Notes under the pieces: model-generated
What the model saw: the letters and a program-made list of their open reading frames with translations, nothing else
Told to the model about the DNA's origin: nothing
Database searches by the model: none
Translations under genes and position numbers: made by a program
Part shown: in pieces, positions 17,698 to 27,335 of the stretch
Numbering within the stretch: the stretch's first letter is position 1
Layout of the letters: each line of letters begins with the position of its first letter
Source: Gillisella vitis
GTDB taxonomy: Bacteria > Pseudomonadota > Alphaproteobacteria > Rhizobiales > Rhizobiaceae
Direction of reading: 5' to 3'
Assembly (NCBI GenBank): GCA_009744235.1
Contig: WPHV01000008.1
Span: forward strand, 62,001-126,000
DNA length: 64,000 nucleotides

Positions 17698-18402
17698 TTC
17701 CGATGATGCTCAAAAAAGACGCTGGTAATTTTTAGCGAGATTTTTGATTGGCGATTTTAAGTGGCGTCATTTCCGGGGTGAAATCATTCTTTGGGCAGTT
17801 CGCTGGTATTGCCGCTATGGGGTGAGCTACCGTGATCTTGAACAGATGATGGCTGAAAGGGGCGTGCTGGTCGACCATTCCACGATCTATCGCTGGGTTC
17901 AGAAATTTGCGCCCGAGATTGAGCCAAGAGATTCCTAGGCAAGGCGCTGAACGGCCTGAAGGATTGGGAAAAGCCAACGGTCATCAACACCGACAAGGCA
18001 CCAACCTATGGGATCGCGATCGCAGAACTGAAGGCCAATGGCAAATGCCCAAAAGAGTTGGTCCATCGGCAGGTCAAGTATCTGAACAATGTTGTCGAGG
18101 CCGATCATGGTAAGCTGAAACAACTGATCAGACCCGTGAGAGGATTCAAGACGTTGAAAACGGCCTATGCTACGATCAAGGGATTCGAGGTGATGCGGGC
18201 TTTACGCAAGGGGCAGGCTGCGATTTTCAACCTGACCGGCGATATCCGTGGTGAAGCTCGCATCGTTGAACGGGCTTTTGGCGTCGGACCGGGCGCTCTC
18301 ACGGAAGCCGTGGCACTGCTCGCCCAGAATCTCGAAAGTCAGTCCGCTTGACAAAGTACATTAGGGAATTTCGTTGCTATTTGAAATCTTTGCAACAGAG
18401 CC
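17688..18402 (+). mobile_element. IS6-family element, left end truncated, internal deletion
   Basis: The right terminal repeat TTTGCAACAGAGCC is intact at 18389-18402 (IS6/IS26 type, GGCTCTGTTGCAAA read inward). At the left only GTTGCAAA (17688-17695) remains of the matching repeat, joined to the IS6 fragment on the other strand. Between them lies the broken transposase gene at 17744-18351. The element marks the left border of the aromatic degradation island. Confidence 0.75.
17744..18351 (+). pseudogene. IS6-family transposase with internal deletion
   Basis: Reading frame one (TTG 17744 to stop 17938) gives the N-terminus FKWRHFRGEIILWAVRWYCRYGVSYRDLEQMMAERGV and YRWVQKFAPEIE. Frame two begins at about 17923 with AKRFLGKALNGLKDWEKPTVINTDKAPTYG and continues through YLNNVVEADHGKLKQL to the stop at 18351. 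The central part with the first catalytic residues (family WRVDETYIKV to the region before AKRFLGK) is missing and the two parts are out of frame, so a deletion fused them near base 17923. It cannot make an active transposase. Confidence 0.85.
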
Positions 18403-18535
18403 CTGAGCCGTCCCGAGTTCAGGCGCGTTGCATGAACAATCCAAAGGGTAGAGTTATCTCGCCCAAAGTCTGATTCCTGCAACGCTGCCCCTCTTTCGCA
18501 TGCTCTCGTTGATATCCGCAGAGCCGTGAAAAATA

Positions 18536-19666
18536 TCAAGCACCCGGCATGCGCAAGATTGCCTTCAGTGTCACACCGCTTTCACTGTCTTTTACCGCCT
18601 GATTAATGTCGGCCAGAGGATAGAACTTGACCAGTTTATCAAAGGGGAAGCGTCCCTGACGATGAAGCTCTACCAGTTGCGGAATAAAGATTTTTGGCAC
18701 ACTGTCGCCTTCCACAATGCCACGAATGCTGCGCCCGTTGAGCAGTAGGGTGTTGACATCAAACTCGGCCTTGGTGCCAAGTTTTGGCGCGCCGACCACA
18801 CCAATCATCCCCAACAGGCCAAGTGTTTCAATGCCTTGCGCCAGAACCTCAGGGCGACCTGTGGATTCGAGCGCAAAATTGACGCCGGTTCCGGTGATGT
18901 CTCTGATGGCCTCGACCATATCCTGTTCACGGCTGTTGACCACATGGGTCGCGCCGAGTTCCAAGGCAAGCTGAAGGCGCGATGGCACCACATCAACGGC
19001 GATAATGGTGGTGGCACCTACAATTCGGGCGGCCATAATGGCGCTGAGGCCAACGGCACCCGCACCAAAGCTGACAAAGCTTGATCCCGCTGTGACCCTC
19101 AGCGCGTTGATCACCGCGCCGGCACCCGTCTGGATGCCGCAGCCAAGCGGGCCGAGAAGATCAAGCGGCGCGTCCTTCGACACTTTCACTGTATTGTTCT
19201 CTTCTGCGAGCGCATAGGTGGCGAAAGAAGACTGCGCGAAAAAGTGGTCGTGCAACGGTTTTCCGTCTGCATCGCGGATGGCGGTGTCGCCATTGGCATC
19301 GGTTCCGCCAAAGTTGCGCCCATAAAAATGGGTGCAATAGGCACCATGGCCTTCGGTGCAACTGTTGCAATGGCCGCAGGCCCCATAGGTCAGCACCACA
19401 TGATCGCCCGGTTGAATGGTTTTAACATGCGGCCCGACCTTTTCGACAATACCAGACCCTTCATGGCCCAGCACCGCAGGCAGTGGCACGGGATAATATT
19501 GGTCGCGCACGATGAGATCGGTGTGGCACAGGCCGGTGGCAACAACCCGCACCAGCACTTCGCTTCCCTGTGGGTCGCGAATATCACCCTTTTCAATGGT
19601 AAAGGCCGCCCCTTGGGCGCGGGTGACGGCGGCGGTGATTTCGGTGCATTGAATTCTCAGGTTCAT
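18536..19666 (-). CDS. xylB: zinc alcohol dehydrogenase, aryl/benzyl-alcohol type
   Basis: NAD-dependent zinc alcohol dehydrogenase, 376 aa, that should oxidise benzyl alcohol to benzaldehyde. Start chosen at ATG 19666 with a strong GGGAGGAG ribosome site. Catalytic-zinc motif GLCHTDLIVRD and GHEGSGIVEKVG; structural-zinc cluster CGHCNSCTEGHGAYC; Rossmann motif GAGAVGLSAIMAARIVGA. The RDQYYPVPLPAVLGHEG segment and overall pattern resemble XylB/AreB-type aryl alcohol dehydrogenases. It is last in the minus-strand series after a benzaldehyde-dehydrogenase-like gene and the ben/cat genes, which supports the substrate. The symbol reflects functional analogy, not proven orthology. Confidence 0.85.
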   Translation of the reverse strand: MNLRIQCTEITAAVTRAQGAAFTIEKGDIRDPQGSEVLVRVVATGLCHTDLIVRDQYYPVPLPAVLGHEGSGIVEKVGPHVKTIQPGDHVVLTYGACGHCNSCTEGHGAYCTHFYGRNFGGTDANGDTAIRDADGKPLHDHFFAQSSFATYALAEENNTVKVSKDAPLDLLGPLGCGIQTGAGAVINALRVTAGSSFVSFGAGAVGLSAIMAARIVGATTIIAVDVVPSRLQLALELGATHVVNSREQDMVEAIRDITGTGVNFALESTGRPEVLAQGIETLGLLGMIGVVGAPKLGTKAEFDVNTLLLNGRSIRGIVEGDSVPKIFIPQLVELHRQGRFPFDKLVKFYPLADINQAVKDSESGVTLKAILRMPGA

Positions 19667-19698
19667 AATAGTCTCCTCCCATAACAATAAGCAATCTA

Positions 19699-21167
19699 TC
19701 AAAGTGGATAGGCAGGCGCATCAGCCTTGATGGTGACCCACTGCCATTGTGTGAACTCCTCCCAATTCGCAGGCCCGCCGATGCTGGTACCATTGCCCGA
19801 TGCACCAACGCCACCAAAAGGATTAATGACTTCATCATTCACCGTTGCATCATTGATATGCAGCAGACCCACATTGAGCCGCTCGCCAATGGCCAGTGCG
19901 CGGCCAATGGAGCGCGACACGATGGCACCCGACAGGCCGTAATCGGTATCATTGGCAAGGGCGATGGCGTCTTCGTCCTTATCAAACACCGTCACCACGG
20001 CGACCGGGCCGAAGATTTCCTCATGGAAGGCCGGATTATCGCGGCTCACGCCTGCAAGAACCGTGGGTTGGAAATACAGCCCGTCATGGCCGCCGCCTGT
20101 GACCACTTCAGCACCACCGGCAACGGCCGCATCAACGATACGCGCCGCATGATCAAGCTGGGCTTGGTTGATCAAAGGCCCAAGCGCCACTTGCCCGCTG
20201 GCCGGATCGCCCGATGGCATGGCGCTCGCATGTTCCGCAAGCTTGCGGATAAACTCTTTTGCGATGCCGGATTGCACCAAAATACGACCGGCCGACATGC
20301 AGATCTGCCCTTGATGGAGATAGGTGCTCCAAACCGCATTTTTTACGGCAAGATCCAGATCGGCGTCATCCAAAACGATGAAGGAGTTTTTACCGCCAAG
20401 CTCCAGCGATACTTTTTTGAGATTACGCCCTGCGGCCTCACCAACTTTGCGGCCTGCCGTGGTTGAGCCGGTAAACTGGATCATGCCAATATCGGGCGCA
20501 TCACACAGGGCGGCCCCGGCTGCCCCATCGCCGGGCAATACTGATAGAATACCTGCGGGCAGGCCTGCTTCTTCAAACAACCGTGCAATCACATGGCCAC
20601 CGCAAATGGCAGTGCGTGGATCGGGCTTTAAAACCACGCCATTGCCCACAGCTAAGGCAGGGGCAACCGCGCGCATGGCAAGATATAGGGGGAAATTAAA
20701 GGGCGAAATCACCCCGACGACGCCAATTGCACGACGGCGAGCGAGGTTAAGTCGGCCCGGCTGGGTCGGCAAAACCTGACCCGCTGCTTGCGATGGCATG
20801 GCAGACGCCTCATACAGCGCCTTAATCGTCAGGGCGACTTCAAAACCCGCCTTAGGTGCGATTGAGCCGGATTCGCGCACGATCCAGTCAACAATCTCAT
20901 CGCGATTGTTTTCTGCTATGCGGGCGGCGTTGCGCAATATTTCGGCGCGCTGCTCATAGGGTGTTGCGGCCCATGCAGGTTGAACCTTGCGGGCCGTGGC
21001 CGCTGCCCCAACAATGTCTTGCGCTGTCGCCATGGCAATCTGGCCGAGTGTTTTGCCGGTTGCCGTCTCAACACTGTCTTGTACCTCTTGCTCAAGCTTT
21101 TCCAGCCGCCGTCAAAGGCAACTCCTGTGAGATGCTCTGGATTGATGAAGGGTATGGATGAGGTCAT
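19699..21167 (-). pseudogene. xylC: benzaldehyde dehydrogenase-like ALDH, single-base frameshift near N-terminus
   Basis: NAD(P)-dependent aldehyde dehydrogenase expected to turn benzaldehyde into benzoate. The body from MATAQD (21033) on is intact: KPDPRTA, FTGSTTAGRKVGEAAGR, catalytic Glu in LELGGKNSF, catalytic Cys in QGQICMSAGR, FHEEIFGPV. The true N-terminus, MTSSIPFINPEHLTGVAFDGGW (ATG 21167), is in another frame. The shift falls in the AAAA run at 21098-21101; one more A would give WKKLEQEVQDSVETATGKTLGQ and a protein of about 489 aa, the usual length. Either a real inactivating deletion in a homopolymer or a sequencing error. Internal initiation at 21033 would lose about 45 residues. 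Confidence 0.82.
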
Positions 21168-21239
21168 TGCGGTTTACTCCCTATGGATTTCCAGAATGAT
21201 TTCGATGCAAGCAAACAGAAATCAATCATGAATTGTGGA

Positions 21240-22022
21240 TCAAGCGGACAGGAATGCGATGATGGTCGCGTTGAATGCATCCGTCGCTTCGATATTGATA
21301 ATATGCCGACCGGGCAGAGACACATGCTGTCCGTGCTGCACACCATCGGCGATGGCTTGCAGATCGGCGGGTGGGCAAACGGAATCATCGTCGCCAGAAA
21401 TTGCCAATAGCGGGTTGGTGATCTTGCCAAGCTGATCTGTGAGGTCGGCGTCTCCAAGTGCTGCACAGCAGCCAATGTAGGCATCAGCGGAAACCGCGAC
21501 AAAGCGGGTTAGAATATCTTGCACAATCGCGGGCTTGGCCGTGGCGAAGGCTGGGCTAAACCAGCGTTCAGCTGTGCCAGCGGTAATATGGCCAAGGCCA
21601 TTTTCCCGCACCAATGTGATACGGGCGTTCCAGCCCTCTTTGGTGCCAATTTTGGCAGCGGTGGCACAAACAATGATCTTGCCCAGCCGTTCGCTTGCGT
21701 GGATACCAAGCCATTGCCCGGTGAGCCCGCCAATCGACAGGCCGCAAAAATCGGTGCGCTCAATAGCAAGCGCATCGAGCAAAGCAATCACGTCTCCACC
21801 AAGGTCGCTTAACGCATAAGGCGACGGCGGCGCGCTGGATAAGCCATGCCCCCGGCGATCATAGCGCAAAATGCAATAATGCTCCGATAGCGCTTCAACT
21901 TGCGCATCCCAAGCGTGAAGGTCAGTTCCCAGTGAATTGCAAAAAGTGAGCCAGGGCTTATCCCCTGGCGCACCATCAATGCGGTAATGAAGGCGATATC
22001 CCGGGCGCTCAAGAAAGGTCAT
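21240..22022 (-). CDS. pcaD: 3-oxoadipate enol-lactonase
   Basis: Alpha/beta hydrolase, 260 aa, of PcaD/CatD type, which hydrolyses 3-oxoadipate enol-lactone to 3-oxoadipate. Start at ATG 22022 (MTFLERPGYRLHYRIDG). Visible: oxyanion region FCNSLGTDLHAWD, nucleophile elbow GLSIGG, PLLAISGDDDSVCPP with the acid, and His in LPGRHIINIEA. Neighbours make the assignment firm: catB and catC, which supply the enol-lactone, lie upstream in the same orientation. No CoA-transferase (pcaIJ) or thiolase (pcaF) genes are present in the window, so the last two steps must be encoded elsewhere. Confidence 0.92.
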   Translation of the reverse strand: MTFLERPGYRLHYRIDGAPGDKPWLTFCNSLGTDLHAWDAQVEALSEHYCILRYDRRGHGLSSAPPSPYALSDLGGDVIALLDALAIERTDFCGLSIGGLTGQWLGIHASERLGKIIVCATAAKIGTKEGWNARITLVRENGLGHITAGTAERWFSPAFATAKPAIVQDILTRFVAVSADAYIGCCAALGDADLTDQLGKITNPLLAISGDDDSVCPPADLQAIADGVQHGQHVSLPGRHIINIEATDAFNATIIAFLSA

Positions 22023-22076
22023 GATCCGTATTCCTTTGGTTTTGAGAGATATTCGCACCGGGCATCGCGGTTGCGA

Positions 22077-23408
22077 TCATGCGGTTGCGAGCACCACGGC
22101 TTTGGTTTTTCGAGCATTGCTGATGGCAAAGACCACCATGGCCAAAGCTGCGACCGCTGCGGGGATTGCGAAAATCAGGAAGTTTTGCTGCAAAGGCAGT
22201 TGCAGTGCCAAAAGGGTTCCGCCGAGCGTCGGTCCAACAATGGCACCAATTCTGCCAACGCCGGACGCCCACCCAAGACCCGTCGAGCGAATGGAAAGAT
22301 TGTAAAGCTGTGCGACGCTGGCATAGAGCAAGATCTGCGTGCCAATGGTTGCGGCCCCAGCCACAAACACCATCAGAAACAAGATTGTTGAGGGCGGGTT
22401 ATAGCCAATCAGGGCAATGGAGACCGCTGCGGCAATAAAAAAGCCAACGACCACTTTGGGCAGTCCGAAACGGTCACCCAGCCAGCCACCCACAATTGCG
22501 CCTGCCATGCCGCCAAAATTAAGCGAGAACAGGCTGAGGAGGCTTGCCTTTTCTGCATAACCGGCCTCCTGCAACACTTTCGGCAGCCACGAAGAAAGCA
22601 AATACACCAGCAGCAAGCAGCAGAAAAACGCGACCCACAGCATGAGCGTGCTCAACGTGCGCTGATGGCGAAACAGCTCAGTCACCGAGGTTGAGGTACT
22701 CTTGGTTTCGCTAAAAACCAGCGTATCGTCAGCTTCCAGCGCCGTCTTGGGATAAAGCTTTGCGTAGATGCGCTTTGCTTTGTCCTGTTGGCCTTGGCGA
22801 AGAAGAAACCCAATGGATTCCGGCAGTTGCCACACAATAAGCGGCAGAAGCAACAAAGGCACTGCGGCTGCGAAGAACATCGGCTGCCATCCATACTGCG
22901 GGATCAGGCCAATGCCAAGACCAGCAGCGACCATACCGCCAACCGAATAGCCAGAGAACATCAGCGCCACCATGGTGCTGCGTAGACGCTTGGGCGCATA
23001 TTCATTCATCAGCGCCACAGTGTTGGGCATAAGGCCACCGCAACCAAGGCCCGCAATGAAACGGAAAATCTTGAATTGATCGGGTGAGGTCGCAAATCCG
23101 GTCAGAAGCGTCGAGACCGTGAACAGCAAGAAGCTGATTGCAATGCCCTTTTTACGTCCAATACGGTCGGCGAGTTGGCCGAATATAAGAGCACCAAACA
23201 TCATGCCAAACAGCGCCCACGCTTGCAGCGCACCGGCCTGTGGCTTCGTCAGGCCCCATTCTGCAATCAATGTTGGCAGCACTGTTCCCGCCACAAACAC
23301 GTCATAACCATCAACAATCAACAGCGTGGCGCATAGCGCAACAATAGCCCATTGAAAGCCCCCGAATGGGCTGGTGTCGATTTTATCATTCACGTCAATT
23401 TTGCGCAT
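22077..23408 (-). CDS. aromatic acid/H+ symporter (AAHS family MFS), benzoate/muconate permease
   Basis: 443 aa inner-membrane transporter with twelve predicted TM helices. Start at ATG 23408 with a GGGAGGAG ribosome site. It has the AAHS signature in TM1 (LLIVDGYDVFVAGTVLP), the loop 2-3 motif GQLADRIGRKKG, and the second-half equivalent GGWLGDRFGLPK. Relatives are BenK, PcaK and MucK. The position between benD and pcaD makes benzoate the most likely substrate, but MucK-type cis,cis-muconate uptake is also possible. The 140-bp gap upstream contains the palindromic repeat at 23435-23539. Confidence 0.9.
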   Translation of the reverse strand: MRKIDVNDKIDTSPFGGFQWAIVALCATLLIVDGYDVFVAGTVLPTLIAEWGLTKPQAGALQAWALFGMMFGALIFGQLADRIGRKKGIAISFLLFTVSTLLTGFATSPDQFKIFRFIAGLGCGGLMPNTVALMNEYAPKRLRSTMVALMFSGYSVGGMVAAGLGIGLIPQYGWQPMFFAAAVPLLLLPLIVWQLPESIGFLLRQGQQDKAKRIYAKLYPKTALEADDTLVFSETKSTSTSVTELFRHQRTLSTLMLWVAFFCCLLLVYLLSSWLPKVLQEAGYAEKASLLSLFSLNFGGMAGAIVGGWLGDRFGLPKVVVGFFIAAAVSIALIGYNPPSTILFLMVFVAGAATIGTQILLYASVAQLYNLSIRSTGLGWASGVGRIGAIVGPTLGGTLLALQLPLQQNFLIFAIPAAVAALAMVVFAISNARKTKAVVLATA

Positions 23409-23434
23409 ATTCACTCCTCCCAAAGTGATTTGCA

Positions 23435-23539
23435 CTAGTGTCTGTCAGGTTCAAGTTGAACCAGACAGACACTAGATTTTCTTGTTTTCGTTTGTCTTTT
23501 CGGGAAAACCGGGTTCCACTTTTCCCTGACAAACTCTAG
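23435..23539. repeat. 105-bp double-palindrome element bounded by CTAG, Bru-RS-like
   Basis: Two hairpins in tandem. The first (23435-23475) has 12-bp arms CTAGTGTCTGTC/GACAGACACTAG, an A-A mismatch and inner arms GGTTCAA/TTGAACC. The second has arms GTTTGTC/GACAAAC around a TTTTCGGGAAAA...TTTTCCCT core and ends at CTAG (23536-23539). Total length 105 bp. Brucella Bru-RS palindromes are known to be 103-105 bp, and GGAAAAGTGG-AACC-GGTTTTCC type cores are widespread in Brucellaceae and Rhizobiales. The family link is from memory of that literature. It sits between benD and the permease gene and could fold in the transcript. Confidence 0.65.
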
Positions 23540-23548
23540 GCCGCGGCT

Positions 23549-24337
23549 TCAGCCCAAATCGCCCCCGGCGACGGGCAGCACGGTGCCTGTGATGTAACTT
23601 GCTTCATCTGATGCCAAAAACAGAATGGGTGCGGCCTGTTCTTCAATCGTGCCGTAGCGCTTCATGAAGCTGGATTGCTTCACTTGCTCCACCACCTCCG
23701 TCATCCATGCCTTTTCGGCTTCCGTATCACCGCTGCTATTGCGCGGAATGATGCGCGGCGGTGCTTGCGTGCCGCCGGGGGCTGTTGCGACAACACGAAT
23801 ATTATGCTCAGCCAGTTCCATAGCCAGCGATTGGGTTATGGCATTGACGCCGCCTTTGGCCGCCGAATAGGGCACACGATAAATGCCACGCGTGGCATTG
23901 GACGACACATTGACAATAGTGCCGCCACCGCGCGCAGACAGATGCGGTATCACCGCATGGCAGCCGTACAGCGTGGGCATCAGAGAGCGGCGAATTTCGG
24001 CGTCAATCTGCTCCGGCTCGAACTCCGCAAAGGGCCGCATGCGAATGGCACCGCCGACATTGTTGATCAGAATGTCGATGCCGCCAAATGTGTCTGCGGC
24101 AAAGCGCATGGCCTTGGCCGCACCGTCATAGGTTTCCAGATCAACCCTGATCGCAGCTGTTTGAGCGCCCTCAACCTCGGCGGCAACGTTTGCGATGAAA
24201 TCGGCGCGATCAACAAACACAACGCGGCCACCTTCTTGGGCCGCACGCATGGCCACTGCGCGACCAATCCCTTGCGCCGCACCGGTAACAACCAGAACTT
24301 TGCCGCTGAAACGGCCAGCAACACCCGCCGTGCTCAT
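23549..24337 (-). CDS. benD: cis-1,6-dihydroxycyclohexa-2,4-diene-1-carboxylate dehydrogenase
   Basis: Short-chain dehydrogenase, 262 aa. It oxidises the benzoate cis-diol to catechol with release of CO2, using NAD. Cofactor motif VTGAAQGIGRAVA, NNVGG, catalytic Ser in IVNVSSNATRG, and YSAAKGG with Tyr and Lys. Segments typical of BenD include GIYRVPYSAAKGGVNAIT and TGTVLPVAGGDLG. The ATG overlaps the benC stop by 4 bp (ATGA). The order benA-benB-benC-benD with coupled starts matches the classical benzoate operon. Confidence 0.94.
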   Translation of the reverse strand: MSTAGVAGRFSGKVLVVTGAAQGIGRAVAMRAAQEGGRVVFVDRADFIANVAAEVEGAQTAAIRVDLETYDGAAKAMRFAADTFGGIDILINNVGGAIRMRPFAEFEPEQIDAEIRRSLMPTLYGCHAVIPHLSARGGGTIVNVSSNATRGIYRVPYSAAKGGVNAITQSLAMELAEHNIRVVATAPGGTQAPPRIIPRNSSGDTEAEKAWMTEVVEQVKQSSFMKRYGTIEEQAAPILFLASDEASYITGTVLPVAGGDLG

Positions 24338-25356
24338 GCTGCCACCTTCGTGGTGCTATTGGGCGTAAACTTCTCATAATAGAAGCTGTTTGGCTTTACG
24401 CCCTTGTCGTCGAAATAGCTGCGGACCGCATCCACCATGGGCGGAGGGCCGCACAGATAAACATCAACATATCCGCCATTCAGCATGTCCTGAGGCATGT
24501 GCTGCGTAACCCAGCCCTTACGCGGATGATTGGTTGCGTCGTCTGCGACCACTGTTGCATAGGTAAAGTTGGGCAACCGTCCGGTAAAGGCCTCTAGCTG
24601 ATCGACCAGCACCAGATCGAGATCGCGGGTGACGCCGTAAATCAGATGCATTTTTTGCTGTGATTGCTGTTGTGACAGCACTTCGAGCATTGAGAGGAAG
24701 GGCGCAAGCCCGGTTCCTCCGGCAAGAAACAGCAGCGTGTTTTGCACATCACGCAGATAAAAGCTGCCGAGCGGTCCTGTTAGGTCAAGCGTCGTGCCAA
24801 TCTTTGCCTGTTCCAGCCAGGTGCTCATCACGCCGCCCGGAATTTTCTTGATCAGGAAGCTGATGCGGTTTTCGCCGGGCTTTGAGCTGAAGGAGTAGGA
24901 TCGGCTCTGATTTGATCCCGGCACAGCAATATTGACATATTGGCCGGGAAGAAAAGTGGGGGCTGCGTCCACATCCAGCTCCAGCACAATGGCAGCATCA
25001 TTGTGAGGAGCTACGCTTGCCACTGTTGCAGAAAAACGCTGCTGCCCGGTTTTGCAGGATGCTGATGTGGTTGGCACGGCAATGACGCAGTCTGATGTTG
25101 GCTTCATCTGACAGGTTAGCACCAAACCGCTTTTCGCCTCGTCAGCGGTCAGGGCATCGTCGATAAAGTCATCACCAAGATCGTAAGTGCCGCTTTCAGC
25201 GCGGCACTTACAGGTGCCACACACGCCGTCGGAACAGTCCATCGGCAGGTTGATTTTGTTGCGATAAGCAGCATCGAGAACCTTTTCGTCGTCCTTACAG
25301 GTGATGAAGCGGGTCACGCCGTCTTCGAAATTCAATGCAATTTTGTAGTCGGTCAT
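24334..25356 (-). CDS. benC: benzoate 1,2-dioxygenase reductase (ferredoxin/FAD/NADH)
   Basis: Electron-transfer subunit, 340 aa. N-terminal plant-type [2Fe-2S] ferredoxin domain about 1-98 with the cysteine cluster in MDCSDGVCGTCKC and LTCQM. FAD-binding domain with RSYSFSS about 100-205; NAD domain with GGTGLAPFLSML and C-terminal CGPPPMVDAV, about 206-335. It passes electrons from NADH to the Rieske centre of BenA. Good agreement in length and domain order with BenC/XylZ. 33 bp separate it from benB. Confidence 0.95.
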   Translation of the reverse strand: MTDYKIALNFEDGVTRFITCKDDEKVLDAAYRNKINLPMDCSDGVCGTCKCRAESGTYDLGDDFIDDALTADEAKSGLVLTCQMKPTSDCVIAVPTTSASCKTGQQRFSATVASVAPHNDAAIVLELDVDAAPTFLPGQYVNIAVPGSNQSRSYSFSSKPGENRISFLIKKIPGGVMSTWLEQAKIGTTLDLTGPLGSFYLRDVQNTLLFLAGGTGLAPFLSMLEVLSQQQSQQKMHLIYGVTRDLDLVLVDQLEAFTGRLPNFTYATVVADDATNHPRKGWVTQHMPQDMLNGGYVDVYLCGPPPMVDAVRSYFDDKGVKPNSFYYEKFTPNSTTKVAA

Positions 25357-25389
25357 AGAACCCTCCTGATCCGCTCAGTTCAAACCCCA

Positions 25390-25878
25390 TCAGATGTGAT
25401 AGATGTCGATCACCTGCCGGATGTAATCATTCTTCAACACGATCTTCTTGCTGGCGATCAGCAGTGCATCACCGCTCTGGCGCAAGGTGACGAAGGTGGT
25501 GCCAAAAAACTGGTCAGTGACTTTGTAGCGGTGGTTCAACGTGAGGAAATTGTAACGCACATCAACTTCATCGCCCCGATCCGCCAACACTTCGACATTG
25601 GTGACGTTGTGGCTGGTGCGCGGCTCCGGCGTTGAGGCGCTGGAACGCTCGGTTTGAATGCGAAACACCCGGTCTTCCAACCCGTCACGGTTTGGATAAT
25701 AGATCAGTGAAATTTGGCTATGCGGATCTTCGGTGATCTGGTCATCATCGTCCCAGGCGGGCATCCAATAGGAGGCGTCTGCGGCATAGCAGGTGAGCCA
25801 TTCCGCCCATTCCCGATCATCGAGCAGACGGGCCTCGCGGTAGAGAAAGGCGCAAATGGCATGATAGGAAATGCTCAT
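25390..25878 (-). CDS. benB: benzoate 1,2-dioxygenase small (beta) subunit
   Basis: 162 aa beta subunit of the ring-hydroxylating oxygenase. Start at ATG 25878, which overlaps the benA stop (ATGA); an upstream in-frame Met would read through benA. Conserved stretch [51 protein letters not shown] is typical of BenB/XylY; the C-terminal [19 protein letters not shown] ends as the family does. The beta subunit has a structural role in the alpha3-beta3 hexamer. Confidence 0.95.
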   Translation of the reverse strand: MSISYHAICAFLYREARLLDDREWAEWLTCYAADASYWMPAWDDDDQITEDPHSQISLIYYPNRDGLEDRVFRIQTERSSASTPEPRTSHNVTNVEVLADRGDEVDVRYNFLTLNHRYKVTDQFFGTTFVTLRQSGDALLIASKKIVLKNDYIRQVIDIYHI

Positions 25879-27233
25879 GTGACCACTCCATTTTTTTCCG
25901 CAGACAGGGCTTTGCGCATCACATGTGTCCAATATTCATGCTGGCGCACAAACAGGCCTTCGTCTTCGCTGCGCTCACCGGAGAGAAGAGGATTCATGCC
26001 CATGCGTTTGGCATTGTCGTCTGGCCCATCAATCCACAGCGGCGCGCCGCGCGACAGGTCATTCCACAGGGCGGCTGTGCCAGCATAGCCCTGTTGGCAG
26101 GCCCGGAACTCTTCAAGATCGTCGGCGGTGCCCATGCCGGATACGTTGAAGAAGTCTTCATATTGGCGGATGCGCAACGTGCGGTCTTCTGCACTCTCGC
26201 CTTTGGGGGCAAAGCAGAAAATACTGATCTCGGTCTTATCAACGCTGATTGGCCGCGTCACACGGATTTGCGTGCTAAACTGATCCATCAGGAACACATT
26301 GGGGTATAGACAAAGATTGCGCGTCTGGTTGATGATGAAATCGGCTTTATCCTCACCAACCCGCGCCTTGATTTCCTCGCGGTGGTTATAGACCGGGCGA
26401 ACCTCAGGGTTCATGGTTTTGGTCCACAGCAAGATGTGGCCATTTTCAAACCCGTAGACGCCTGCAATCGAGCGGCTCCAGCTGTTGGCATCGACCGCCT
26501 TTGTGCCTTCTTCCTTACGCCTGCCCATGGTGGCTGCGTAATTCCAATGCACAGAACTTACGTGATAGCCATCGCAGCCGTTTTCCATCTGCAGTTTCCA
26601 ATTGCCATCATAGATGTAAGAGGAATTGCCACGCAGAACTTCCAACCCTTCCGGGGCCTGATCAACGATCTGGTCGATAATCACCTTGGTTTCACCAAGG
26701 TAATCTTCCAACGATGCCACATCCTCTTCAAGGCTGCCGAACAGGAAGCCGCGATAGCTTTGAAAACGTGGCACGCGCTTGAGATCGTGCGAACCGTCCT
26801 TGCCGAACTGTGGCGGATATTGCGTGGTCTTCTCGTCCTTGACCTTTAAAAGCTTGCCCGTATTGGCAAAGGTCCAGCCATGGAACGGGCAGGTGAAGCT
26901 GCCCTTATTGCCATGCTTGCGGCGACAGATCATGGCACCGCGATGGGCGCAGGCGTTGATCATGGCATGCAGTTCGCCGGTCTTGTCGCGGGTGACGACA
27001 ATGGGCTGGCGGCCAATATAGGCCGTATAATAATCGTTGTTGTCAGGAATCTGGCTCTCATGGGCCAGATAGACCCAATTGCTTTCGAAGATGTGCTTCA
27101 TCTCCAGCTCGAACAGGTCTTCATTGGTAAAGATATCGCGGCGGCAGCGGAAGATCCCAGCGTCCTTGTCGTCCTGCACCGCAGTCGCCAGCAGATGGTC
27201 GAGATCTCTCGCTTTGTCGATAATCGCAGACAT
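25875..27233 (-). CDS. benA: benzoate 1,2-dioxygenase large (alpha) subunit
   Basis: 452 aa catalytic subunit that adds O2 to benzoate to give the cis-diol. Rieske [2Fe-2S] ligands in CAHRGAMIC and TCPFHGWTF. The mononuclear iron site follows at [16 protein letters not shown] (the bridging Asp and two His). Length and motifs fit BenA/XylX. A 134-bp gap separates it from catA upstream, containing the palindrome at 27271-27280 and a hairpin at 27336-27358. benA may therefore have its own promoter or a processing site in addition to read-through from catBCA. Confidence 0.96.
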   Translation of the reverse strand: MSAIIDKARDLDHLLATAVQDDKDAGIFRCRRDIFTNEDLFELEMKHIFESNWVYLAHESQIPDNNDYYTAYIGRQPIVVTRDKTGELHAMINACAHRGAMICRRKHGNKGSFTCPFHGWTFANTGKLLKVKDEKTTQYPPQFGKDGSHDLKRVPRFQSYRGFLFGSLEEDVASLEDYLGETKVIIDQIVDQAPEGLEVLRGNSSYIYDGNWKLQMENGCDGYHVSSVHWNYAATMGRRKEEGTKAVDANSWSRSIAGVYGFENGHILLWTKTMNPEVRPVYNHREEIKARVGEDKADFIINQTRNLCLYPNVFLMDQFSTQIRVTRPISVDKTEISIFCFAPKGESAEDRTLRIRQYEDFFNVSGMGTADDLEEFRACQQGYAGTAALWNDLSRGAPLWIDGPDDNAKRMGMNPLLSGERSEDEGLFVRQHEYWTHVMRKALSAEKNGVVT

Positions 27234-27270
27234 GATTTATCTCCCAAATAGAGCGTGAAAGGCTCTGACT

Positions 27271-27280
27271 TTGTATACAA
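27271..27280. promoter_or_regulatory. perfect 10-bp palindrome upstream of benA
   Basis: TTGTATACAA lies about 40 bp upstream of the benA ATG. The symmetry and sequence resemble GntR/FadR-subfamily operators; it also contains overlapping GTAT and ATAC half-sites, as in LysR CatM/BenM boxes but without the 7-bp spacer. No GntR gene is in the window. A candidate operator only. Confidence 0.35.
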
Positions 27281-27335
27281 GTCGTTGACGACAATTGTTT
27301 CTGTTTGGTGCTTTTGTGTGGCCTCGGCCTGTGCG

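Noticed and set aside
18339..18539. Minus-strand frame vaguely like a tyrosine recombinase
   Set aside because: Pattern too weak, no catalytic R-H-R-Y residues, and it overlaps the IS6 end; not annotated.
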